Of a DNA stretch of 64,000 nucleotides, positions 43,275 to 53,202 are shown in pieces. The notes beneath the pieces were generated by a model, which was given only the letters and a program-made list of their open reading frames with translations, had not been told where the DNA came from and did not search any database. Origin of the DNA: Talaromyces rugulosus. Lineage: Eukaryota; Ascomycota; Eurotiomycetes; Eurotiales; Trichocomaceae. The stretch is from positions 752,001 through 816,000 of the forward strand of contig NC_049564.1 of NCBI RefSeq assembly GCF_013368755.1. Reading direction: 5' to 3'. Made by a program: the position numbers and the translations under genes. Positions within the stretch are counted from its first letter, which is position 1. Every line of letters begins with the position of its first letter.

Positions 43275-44382
43275 TGTATTAGGCTTCAATCTGTCGGATG
43301 ATAGCTTGATCACCCAGGATCAACATCGGATAGTCTTTCATCTTATATACGTTGCAGGAGATTCCCCACAGACCAGCAGTTTCTGAAAGTGGTAAGTGAC
43401 CAAGTCTCACTGTTTCAACATTTAAAACCATCAAACGAGGCCCAAACGCAGGCTAACATTAAAGCAGTCCACTTAAACGCTTAACTTGGCGTCTTAGTAC
43501 TATGCACAAACTCGATTACGACCCTATACTGGTAGACCGACCCCAACTTTGAAACTGGCATGGATAACATATGTTAGGTCTTGTTCACGCTCCATAGTAC
43601 TCTATAGCACTGTGTATAATATCACTCATTGAGACCCGGAGGTCACAAGGGTACCGGGATGACATGCCAGGTGCAATCACTCCACACCGGCAATACTTTT
43701 ATTTCCATTTCCCCGGATATTTGTCGGGCACTCAGCCTGGTGCTGTACGCTGTGGACGTCTGCAAATCAACGGTCAACAGCAAGTTGACAGCAAAGATTT
43801 GGCATGATTCCGACTCCATTCGTGCCGATTGGCTCCGAAATTTCCTATTCTGGAAAGTGGTGTCTTCATCCGCCGCCCCCGCAATATTAATCGGGTTGCG
43901 GAGTAGTACTAATATCTCCCGAGTAGTATCCTGTGCAAATCTTAATATTAATCTGGGCTATTTTCAAGGCTTTTTTGAAACCAATTAAATAATACCGTTC
44001 ATGTAGGGTCTTTAGGATTTTCTTAACAGAGTTAGTTTATGCCTGGTGGTATTTGTTAACATGGTTTTCGTCATGCTTGGAGGTCGGCATCTAGTAATGA
44101 GGCCGAGATGTTGAACGTGTAGGAAAAGAGTAATAGACAATAGTAGTAATAATATGCAAACATGTATGCAGGAAGAAAAATAGAATTGTCATCAATTAAT
44201 ATATCAGATGATTTGGTTGCGTCACTTGACTCGACGGTCGATATAAAACGCGCTATCCCTATCATGGCTAGCGCCATTCGTCCCCCTGCTGTCTCCGAAG
44301 CTTTTCTGCAAATAGTCGTCAACAACATCTGCAAGCCTTCCACTGGTATTGGCAACACACCTTACCTCACGGGGCCTTCAAA
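43275..44382. promoter_or_regulatory. divergent intergenic region, GH30 / rrg9
   Basis: 1,108 bp between divergent starts. A 119-codon frame at 43629-43988 has no ATG-anchored family features. AT-rich stretches occur around 43870-44170. Confidence 0.5.
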
Positions 44383-45237
44383 ATGCCTGCAACATGCACT
44401 TTGTCCGTCTCGATTATTACGAATGCGATGCGTAGCATCTACCTCAGCAACGTTACCACGCAATCGCCTAAACTTTGCTTGTCGTCCAAGAGTCAGCCAT
44501 GCCTTGCACGTCCTCGATTCAATACACATCCTTTACGTGCGTCGTCCAGACGATCGTTTGCAACCACATCCAGAAATGGCCAATATGTGCCAATGACCTC
44601 GAGTGAGGAAGGCATAGGCAAGATTAAGACCAAGACCAAGACCAAGACCAACGTCGACGACGATTTCGTACTCGATATATTTCCCAAGGAACCCCCGCAA
44701 AAAGCAAAGAGCACCGACAAGTCGCAAAAGAAGGTAGCAGAAGGGGCCCGGATTAAAACGTTCAAAGGGAAAAAGCCCGAAGGAACAGAGGAGTCTGCCC
44801 CGAAGAAGAAACCCAAGCCGGAGCCGTGGCAACTGCAGAAAGCAGCCCTGCAGAAAAAGTTCAAGGAGGGGTGGAACCCGCCCAAGAAAATATCTCCAGA
44901 TAACATGGACATGATACGCCATCTCCATTCAACCAAACCCGAGGAATGGACAACACCGGCCCTTTCGGACGCCTTCAAGGTATCGCCAGAAGCCATCCGA
45001 CGCATCCTTCGAAGCAAGTGGCAGCCAACAGAAAATGGGAGGAAAGAACGCCAGGAGCGATGGGAGAGACGCCATGAGAGAATATGGGCCCAAATGGCCG
45101 AACTGGGTCTGCGTAAACCGATGCCATCGGTCAATCAGTACTCTGATCTCACTGCGTTGGGGATGCCAGCGCCGAAGCCAGATGGTCTGCGCCGGCGCCG
45201 GCGCCGGTCTCAGCCTCAGCCTCAGCCTTTGAAATAG
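44383..45237 (+). CDS. rrg9: Rrg9-like mitochondrial protein (neugrin family)
   Basis: Single exon, 284 aa. The Ser/Arg-rich N-terminus (FATTSRNGQY) fits a mitochondrial presequence. A Lys-rich middle holds four AAGACC repeats (44626-44649, Lys-Thr units). The conserved core is WQLQKAALQKKFKEGWNPPKK, then the helix-turn-helix-like stretch around FKVSPEAIRRILRSKW. By family, Rrg9 is needed for respiratory growth and mitochondrial genome maintenance in yeast. The C-terminus ends in an Arg run and Gln-Pro repeats. The start is the first ATG ahead of the presequence; a second ATG at 44428 is possible. Confidence 0.88.
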   Translation: MPATCTLSVSIITNAMRSIYLSNVTTQSPKLCLSSKSQPCLARPRFNTHPLRASSRRSFATTSRNGQYVPMTSSEEGIGKIKTKTKTKTNVDDDFVLDIFPKEPPQKAKSTDKSQKKVAEGARIKTFKGKKPEGTEESAPKKKPKPEPWQLQKAALQKKFKEGWNPPKKISPDNMDMIRHLHSTKPEEWTTPALSDAFKVSPEAIRRILRSKWQPTENGRKERQERWERRHERIWAQMAELGLRKPMPSVNQYSDLTALGMPAPKPDGLRRRRRRSQPQPQPLK

Positions 45238-45641
45238 ATTTATTTAATTTTTTTTTTTTTAAAAAAAGAAATGTACTTGTATATTACTATTACCAATACT
45301 ACTACTTTTGTCATTATTTTGCGTATAGCTCAATCATTCGACGTTCCATCAGGCGCACCTCGGCCAGTTTAAGGATTGGCGCTAGGACCCGTGCCCCTGC
45401 TCACTAGTTACCCAATGCCTGCGGAGACTCGAGAGGCCCAGCTCCCTCCACCATCCCTCTGCGACCTCGCATCTTCTTCATCGCCTCGTCTCGCTTCGCC
45501 CTTCAGTCGCCGCCAATTGCCTCGCCAGTCCTTTGCGAATGGCTGCTCGCACGTAACAGCATGCTAAGGCCCCCACGAACCTCATAGTCCTCTCTTCTGT
45601 CCCATTTCGTCATCCGCCCATGTGGTAAAACCACGCCCGCC
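45238..45641. promoter_or_regulatory. intergenic, rrg9 3' flank and rgp1 promoter
   Basis: 404 bp between tandem plus-strand genes. It starts with a T-run/A-run pair at about 45246-45268, then CT-rich sequence. No gene seen. Confidence 0.55.
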
Positions 45642-48211
45642 ATGGTCGCCATGCCATCGGACCTGCAAGTGTTCGTCAAATGGAAGGAACAAACCATCTT
45701 TGCCGGCGAAGATGTCGAGTGCACAATCACATTCAAGAACGTTGCAGAGACCGCAAAGGAAGAACCCAAGACGCCCGCTCTAAACCACCAGCGCAGAGCA
45801 TCGCGGCCCTTTACCGCCGGCTCCAACAATGACACCGGCTACTTTGGCACCAAATCGCCGCAGAGTTTCTTTTTCAGTGGAGGGGGTCGTCGCTCTACTC
45901 CGTCAAGTCCTCGCCGGCCGGCTTTGGGATCTCACCGTGTGTCCGCTTCACTGAGCTCGCCGTTGACCGGTTCCCACAGCTTCCCTCCTCTTCATACACC
46001 CTCGCACCTGAACAGTGGTTCGAATCATAAACACAAAAGATCCGTTTCGATTCTATCCATAGAGAGTGACGGTAGCACCGTGTCCGAAAAGACGCCGGTT
46101 CAGTCTCAGGTCGCTCGTTCGCGGCCATGGGGTCACGGCCGCTCGGCCAGTATGCAGGTCCTTCCAAAACGACCGTCGGGCACAGAAGAAATATTTTCTC
46201 CAGGTATATAAATCGAATAATCTTTAACAAAATTACCAGTTATTTACTTTTCCTAGGCGGGAGACTCCCTGTTCGGGGATTGCCCTCGGCAGAATCAGCT
46301 CTAAGCCCTCGCATCGAGGCTGAACGATTTCGCAAGCCCAGCAGAGCGGGCTCAGGAACCGCAAGTCCGATGCGGAGTCCTCGCGCAGGACCGGCTCCGC
46401 TGTTAACTGATTTTAAATTCCCAATGGCCCCTGCACCTAACGAATCCGATGGCAGTCTTCCTGGGTCTGATCAACTGACCGGGGCAAATGATGATCCCAT
46501 ACCTCATCGACAACAACCCAGACAGCCCCCGTCTCTTACACAACAAGCACACTTGGCTCCCGCAACACGGATCCTGTCGAACTCGAGCGTCAATGGCAGT
46601 ACCAGAAGCAGTGGCGAGTTCTACGCGGCCAGCAACAATTCGAGTGATACTCTTGAATCCGAGTATACAAATTATGGCGGCGCCCGTTCGAAAGCCAGTG
46701 CACCAAAGCATAGACGGCATCTTTCTAGTCTTGAACCGAGTATAAAGTCACGAGACGCCCTCACGTTACTGATGGGATATGCTCAAATAAGCGCGACATT
46801 CACTGTTGATGGTTCCTTGGTCAATCAGGCTGCATTTGAAGACGTTAAAAGGAAGGGTGTTGTTGGAGGGCAACCAAATGGCGGCCGCACCCAGGAGAAA
46901 ACCCGCCGAGGTGGCGGTTTATTGGGTGCCTTTGGATGGAATGCTATCGAGGAATCAATCAATGGCCTACTATCCAACGGTGATCTCGAAGGCCTCAGAG
47001 ACATGCGAGGGGTTACTTCCTCCAAATCAGTGCCGTTACTATCTACTCCACAATCTCTTTTATTTGTGAATCTTCGTCTCGGTCCTGGCGAGGAAAAGTC
47101 ATACTCTTTCTCATTTACACTTCCGAAAGGACTTCCCGCCAGTCACAAGGGAAAGGCAATCAAAGTTCTCTATAATCTCGTCATTGGAACACAGAGAGCG
47201 GGTGGGCCGAAGGATACACAACAGGTCAATCGTATAAGTGTCCCCTTTCGAGTTTTTAGCGGAGTCAATGGTAAGTTCTCTTGTCTTGCACTCGATTAAC
47301 TAAACTAATATCGTCCAGGTCACGGAGATGTTCTCAGCCACGATCTTATGCAACCCTACGTTCTTTTACGTGACGAGGCACGCGTGCAAACTCTTAATGG
47401 AAGCCCGCGCCCTCCTCCGAAAGACAAAAGTATTAGTGGTCCAGTCTGGACTACTGCCCCGGAATTTCTGTCGTATGTGGACGAATTACTTGACCATCAC
47501 GAACAACAATCTTTACGCACCCCAGGAGCCCCGCCGATAACACCACTTGAAAGAAGACCATCCACTAACTTTCATGGGCCGGATATGTCCTGTAAAGACG
47601 CAATTGACTTTGCCATTCTCCGAGGCAATCAAATAACAAGTTCCAATCGCAGCGCCAATAGATTTGACATTGCCCGGAACGGGCGCCGAATCGTAGTAGT
47701 GGTGCTGAACCGCCCATCTCACCGGCTCGGCGAGACCGTCTTTGCCACTATCGAGTTCTCCGATGCTGCTCTTCCCTGCTTTTCTTTGCGGGCTACTTTG
47801 GAATCGTCCGAAAAGGTTGATTCGTCCCTAGCGGTGCGATCCAGCGCAAGTATACACCGCGCTACACGACGTATCCACGCCTCTTATTTTGAGAACACGT
47901 TGTTCTCTACGAGAGTAGTTTTTAGCCCGGCTATTCCGGTCTCGGCAACCCCAACGCTATTGACGAGCGGCATAAAACTAGATTGGGAGCTCCGCTTTGA
48001 GTTTGTCACGACGCATTCGAATAACGACGCTGACGCCACCCTGTCTGGGATGCGGCTGTTGGAGTCTGTTGGGGAAGACGATCGAGGTACCGTCTTTGCA
48101 GCGCTGGAAAACCTGCCCAGCGAGTCGTTTGAGATTGTCATTCCTCTGACAGTCTATGGCGAGACGGTTCGAGAGCCTTTGGCTGAAGAAAACGAAGGAT
48201 ATTCTATTTGA
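45642..48211 (+). CDS. rgp1: Rgp1-family protein (Ric1-Rgp1 Golgi GEF subunit)
   Basis: Three exons: 45642-46203, 46257-47270, 47319-48211; 822 aa. An arrestin-like N-terminal strand set (LQVFVKWKEQTIFAGEDVECTITFKN) is followed by a long Ser/Pro-rich insert with many SP/TP sites. The Rgp1 core resumes at LLMGYAQISATFTVDG and runs through SLLFVNLRLGPGEEKSYSF, PFRVFSGVNGHGDV and the C-terminal strands (LDWELRFEFVTT, VIPLTVYGE). By family, Rgp1 with Ric1 activates Ypt6/Rab6 at the Golgi. Two in-frame ATGs begin the gene (45642, 45651); the first was used. Confidence 0.9.
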
Positions 48212-48790
48212 CATTGAATGCTATATGAAATAGTTCTTGCATACGCTTATATACCTTTGTACAGAATTTTAAAAAAAAATCCCTATAATATAAAATCATA
48301 TAGAATCGACTTGGATGTGTGAAGTGTCTCAATTAAGTGTATACTTATCACGTGACTATCGGTCGCCCCAGCAACCACTTCAACCGCCGCGGAGTACGGT
48401 GGGGAACATTGAAGCAGGAACGGCAGTCGAGCTCCTCAAGCCTCAATTCAAGATCGAGTGAAGAGTACAGTAACCGTTACCCGATTATCTTCTCATTCCT
48501 CTCTGCTCAAATTTCTTTCTGCTCGAAGAGTATACGTGCACGGACTTGCAGAATCCCACTGACCAGCAATTTGTCGCCCTCGAAGCGAAGCCGCATACCG
48601 CTGTCGAATTCCTCAAGCCGAGGGGATTCCAGATTGGGAACTGGGCATATCCAGTCGTTTTAGCTGCTCTTTTCATAAATACGCCACACGGGGAAAAAAA
48701 TCATGGCGTCCTTGATGAATACAATGTGTGTTTCCCTGTTATCAACTATCACCTACCATCCAGTCGATTCCTCTGTCATCACCCATCACC
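48212..48790. promoter_or_regulatory. intergenic, rgp1 3' flank and mob1 promoter
   Basis: 579 bp between tandem plus-strand genes. It contains TCACGTGA at 48348-48355. Frames inside (for example 48337-48663) show no family features. Confidence 0.55.
48348..48355. promoter_or_regulatory. TCACGTGA palindrome
   Basis: Perfect 8-bp E-box palindrome, about 440 bp upstream of mob1 and 137 bp after the rgp1 stop. Confidence 0.5.
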
Positions 48791-49772
48791 ATGTCGTTCC
48801 CCAGTCAAACGCGTCCTATCCTTGCCCCTACACTCCTAACACAGTCCGAATCGACGCAGACGATAAACGCTCGTCATAATTTCCTGTCACTCGAGCCTCC
48901 TTCTTATTTGTCACCCGCCGTTCGAGCTCTCAAGGGTAGCTTGCATGTGCTAACTCCACCAAGTAATGCGCGCACCAAGGGTCCCTTCAAACCCCGCTCG
49001 GCGACGCGGGGCACGAGTAGTTACCAACTCAGAAGATTTGCGGAAGAGACGCTGGGTAGTGGGAGTCTCCGAAAGGCAGTCCGATTGCCTGAGGGGGAGG
49101 ATGTGAATGAATGGTTGGCAGTGAATGGTGCGTCCATCTCTCTCTTTTTTTGGGGAAAAGAAACTGACTTTTATTGGGACAATAGTGGTCGACTTTTATA
49201 ACCAAATAAATCTCCTTTATGGCTCAATCACCGAGTTTTGCTCGCCGCAGTCGTGTCCCGAGATGAAAGCTACAGACGAGTTTGTCAACCCTTGCTATAT
49301 GTGAATGCAGCATCTAACAAAAATGGGAACAGGTTTGAATACCTTTGGCAAGACTCGGAAGCATACAAACGGCCTACCAAGATGTCGGCTCCGGAATATA
49401 TCGAACATCTCATGGCTTGGGTGCAAGGGAACATTGACAACGAACAGCTGTTTCCCAGCCGGACTGGTAATTTTCACCCACAAAACTCTATATATAAGTT
49501 TTATCTGAAACTAAAGTTTTGAAAATCTAGGAGTCGCATTCCCCAAATCATTCCCATCTCTGATCCGTCAAATGTTCAAACGCCTGTACCGCGTGTACGC
49601 GCACATCTACTGTCACCACTATCACGTAGTCCTCAATCTCGGCCTCGAGCCGCATCTCAATACCAGCTTCAAGCATTACGTGCTATTCATTGATGAACAC
49701 AATCTTTCCAGTGGCAAGGATTTCTGGGGCCCGTTGGGAGATTTGGTCGAAAGCATGCTGCGGAGTGACTAA
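48791..49772 (+). CDS. mob1: Mob1 kinase coactivator (mitotic exit/septation)
   Basis: Four exons: 48791-49127, 49186-49279, 49333-49466, 49531-49772; 268 aa. The Mob fold is clear: [27 protein letters not shown], zinc-ligand Cys pair in [49 protein letters not shown] and [12 protein letters not shown] with the His ligands. The sequence favours Mob1 over Mob2. An N-terminal 50-residue extension is Ser/Pro-rich. By family, Mob1 binds and activates an NDR/LATS-type kinase (Sid2/SidB) for septation and mitotic exit. Confidence 0.93.
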
Positions 49773-50152
49773 GACGGTACAACTCACAGGAGGGGTAGCA
49801 ACGGATGCGTGCGTTGATGGGTCTGAGGCTCGGTATATGGGTAGTCTTGCATGGAATTATGGATTATGCGGTTTATTGAACATTTGTGTTTTGTGTTTGT
49901 GTTTGGCGTTTGGGGAATCATGTTGAGGGGGTTGTACTTTTTTTTCTTTTTCTTTTTTTAAATATCATATTGCATAAGAACTGACTAAGAGCATGTTACT
50001 CTTCCGAGGACGTTGTCTGCTGCACTATAGTAGTTAATACGGATATCGAAACAGCATAAACGAACAGTCTTGTTAGAAATATTCAACTCACCCAAATTAC
50101 TATTTGATCTATACCGGTAACCAGTCAGGCCTGTCCTTATTGATCTGCCCTC
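49773..50152. other. intergenic between mob1 and the kinase-like pseudogene
   Basis: 380 bp with a T-rich tract (49937-49960). No gene seen. Confidence 0.5.
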
Positions 50153-51002
50153 ATGGCGGGATACACTGGTCTGTCGCGAGGGCCAGAGGGTACCATTTAC
50201 GAAAAGGAGAAAGGATTCGACGACAATTTAAAGATTTAGATTGACCCGACAAAAACCAAGTTTATCAAGAACCTGAAAAGGTCAGCGGCGTCATCCATAT
50301 TCCATGTGAATTATGATGGCAAGCCGCGCGTTTTGAAAGTTGTGTGTGCCTTGGACCTTTGCTACATCTCAAAAGTCCACCAGTGTCTAACCACGTCCAG
50401 TTCCACACTAATGAAGACCCTGGGTATGCTGACGACGGAGTTCGTGATTTGAATCGTGCCCGCTGCGAAATCCGCGCCTACTGCAGCCTCAAGCGATTTG
50501 GCATATGCGACAGGGGCTATGTACCACAGTTTTACGGGTACACATTATTTTTACACCCAACCACGTTTGCCCCTCATTTGGATGCCTTTCGACGCGATAT
50601 TGGTCTCCCAAGTGCTATTTTGATGGAATACCTGCCGAACCCATTGTTGATGAACTGCGTCACTTATAGTGAAGAGCGAATGGCTAGTGCAGTTGACGGT
50701 ATCAAACAGATACATTCAGCTTTAATCGAGCATAATGACCCTTATCCTAAGAATGTTGTCATGTTCCCGGTGATCCAGAAAGAGTGATGTGGATAGATTT
50801 TGATGTTGCCATCACTTATCCTAACATCTCTTACATTGGAGACAAGCAGCGTGCTTGGATCGATATTGAAACTGGGTGTGTTGAGGATGTTGGGAAGAAA
50901 CTTGTAGGTTTCTTTCAATTTTCACTGTTACTTTGCGACTGACGCATTTCACAGGCCGAAGATCAGAAACAAGGCCTTCCGCCAAACACGAAATATTACT
51001 AG
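50153..51002 (+). pseudogene. decayed kinase-like (aminoglycoside-phosphotransferase-like) gene
   Basis: A frame starting MAGYTGLSRGPEG runs into an in-frame TAG at about 50238, yet the same frame continues sensibly beyond it (NYDGKPRVLKV). The next block (50404-50787) reads NRARCEIRAYCSLKRFGICDRGYVPQFYGY and ILMEYLPNP, typical of fungal small-kinase relatives. At about 50768-50770 the frame breaks: PVIQKE-stop in one frame, GDPERVMWIDFDVAI in the next, consistent with one lost base. An intron (donor about 50903, acceptor 50954) then gives EDQKQGLPPNTKYY and a terminal TAG (51000-51002). Two independent lesions make an intact product unlikely. Family assignment is broad; substrate unknown. 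Confidence 0.75.
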
Positions 51003-51828
51003 GCCAATTTCCCAAGTTGTTCAATATATGAATACAGCGCCTGCTTTACTTTACAGAAGCTGCCAGTCGTCATCCACCGCTGCTAGTATACCGAGATACC
51101 AAAGTCCGAGCAGTACATTCAAACGTCCAGGCCCATGCTACCAGCAGGTTGCTGGAAATCAGCTCGCAGTGCACGCCGCAAAACAGCAAGATGGTCAATT
51201 TCTTACTGTGCGCCCGCAAATCTAGGTATGCTTTACTGTTCAGATCATGACTTAGTGTATGGCCTTTGACACTGAAAATTAAGTAGAATGGTTCCAGCTG
51301 GAAGCTGATTTTTGGAAGCTACATGTACTGTACTACAACTGTACGGAACGAAGGACGGAGGAAACGGATATAGCGGAAACAGGCAGGTAGCAACATTCAA
51401 GTTATAAAAAATTATTGATAAGTTATAAATATACACACCTCTTAATATTTACATTACGCTTAATAGCTCCTACGTAAAAATACCAGCTTAATAAATAGCC
51501 TTAATGCCTTATTTCAGGCTTTATACACTCTCGAAGCCCTTCCAGAGCCCTCCTGGAGCTGCCATCGCTTCAACGTAGGTATATACAAAGGAAATATTTA
51601 GATTCTGCTAAAAAGATATTCTAAAAAAAAGGAGGTAGGAACAGAGGTGATGGGACAAACGCAAGGAGTAGTACACACGATGCAATAGTACAATTCTCAC
51701 ATAATCTGGCAAGATACACCATTTTTTCCCCACTTCACATGTTTTGTTTGTGGGTTAAAAAAAAGACATTTTTTGTTTTCAATACCAGAATTTGCTGGGG
51801 TTGGTGGTCAAGTTATTTTTCTTGAAAT
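51003..51828. other. AT-rich gap after the pseudogene
   Basis: 826 bp. The stretch 51400-51600 is rich in TA and AAT steps (TTAATA, ATAAATAG, TTATAAAT), like sequence altered by repeat-induced point mutation. No transposon ends or protein remnants were recognised; the last part should hold the atp5 3' UTR. Confidence 0.5.
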
Positions 51829-52749
51829 TTACAGAGCATCGGTCAAGGCCTTGTTCAGACGGTTGATCTTGGAAGAGACGCTGAGATCGATGGTTCGGTC
51901 ACCAAGTTCGACAATGAGGCCGCCAAGGACATCGGGGTTGACCTGATACAGTTAGATTTGGGTAGAGAGAGTATATAGAGAGAAAGAAAAGAGAGCGTAC
52001 CTTGGTCACAATCTTGAGCTTCTTGCCCTGGCTGAACTCGGACTTGGCAACGGCCTTTTCGATGCGCTGGATGGTCTTGTTGTCGAGTTCCTGCGACTCA
52101 TCAGTTCCGAAACATTGGGGGAAAAATAGAAAGGGAGGGGAAATACCTGAGCACTGGTAATGTTCAACTCAATCTCGCCCTTGTGCGCGCTAATCAAAGT
52201 GCCAAACTTCTCCACAACACCGGCCAACAAACCCAATCGGTTGTTCTCAGCAAGCGTGGTAAGGAAGTTCTTGAGAATGTCGCCCTTGTCGACGCCGGCA
52301 ACCCGCTGTAGCTCCTGCACAATCTGTCGCTTGTCGCTCACGGTGAGAGTGGGGGCGTTGAGGACGGTGGTGAGTTTTGGGTCCTTTTTGAAGACCTCGC
52401 CGAGCGTGGAGAGGGCCTTGGAGACTTGGTCGAGGGACGAGGTTTTGGCCGAGGCAGTGTACTGAATAGGGAATTAGAAAACTCGTTCCTTTCTTCAATT
52501 GTCATTCCCCCCCCCCCGTGTCTTCAACATCGAATACCCCCCCAATTGAATGATTCCACTCACCAAAGCATTGGCATAGGTACCATCAACTCCGTACAAA
52601 GCCACCGGCGGGCGCGAATTCTGAGCCGAAGGCGCAGCAGCAGCAGCAGCATAGGTCCTCAGGCTTCCCTGAGTCGCCGATCGGGAGATCTGGACGTTGG
52701 ACGAGGCACGCAGGCCGGCGGCGCGGATGACAGCACGAGAGGAAAACAT
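51829..52749 (-). CDS. atp5: mitochondrial ATP synthase subunit 5 (OSCP)
   Basis: Four exons: 52564-52749, 52147-52461, 52001-52090, 51829-51942; 234 aa. An N-terminal presequence (MFSSRAVIRAAGLRASSNVQ) precedes the OSCP fold: PPVALYGVDGTYANAL, FKKDPKLTTVLNAPTLTV, ENNRLGLLAGVVEKF and the C-terminal signature VNPDVLGGLIVELGDRTIDLS. By family, it joins the F1 head to the peripheral stalk. The protein length is normal. TCACGTGA is about 165 bp upstream. Confidence 0.95.
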
Positions 52750-53202
52750 TGCGAATTTCGAATTGACGAAAGAACAAAAGAGCTAGAGGTATATTAACAG
52801 ATTTGGAGCCGACAATGGGCGCTCGTTTGCGGGGTTTGAATCGGCGGGCTTGTCGTAGCTTTGAGGAGGAGTTGACTTCCGAAGTTCTTTACAGCGCTCC
52901 CATTTCGGGCGCGTCACGTGATGCGTGACCAACCCGAAACTTGCCGTCGAGGTCCAACGCCTTTCCGCTTTGGGACGGTCTGCTTTCAATGTTACAATTC
53001 TGCCATTGACAAGAAAATAAAATATTGAATGCAGGCTGGTGAAAGCAATTGACTATTAAATAAACTATTTATATTTTCAGTAGATGTCCACGAAATCCAT
53101 CCCCCAAAATGGCCTGAGGCTAGATCTATACAACTCGATTTCTAGCGGTCCTCTCTACATAAATCTTAATCTTTATCCAGCATTATTATTTAACCGTGCC
53201 AA
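52750..53202. promoter_or_regulatory. atp5 promoter / 3' flank of the GH63-type gene
   Basis: 453 bp between two minus-strand genes. TCACGTGA at 52914-52921. AT-rich towards 53040-53200. Confidence 0.55.
52914..52921. promoter_or_regulatory. TCACGTGA palindrome upstream of atp5
   Basis: Perfect 8-bp E-box palindrome, about 165 bp upstream of the atp5 start. Confidence 0.6.

Noticed and set aside
43629..43988. 119-codon frame between GH30 and rrg9
   Set aside because: No recognisable domain, no splice partners, sits in a divergent promoter region.
46015..46030. GGTTCGAATC resembling a tRNA T-loop
   Set aside because: It lies inside the rgp1 coding exon and no acceptor or anticodon arm could be folded around it.
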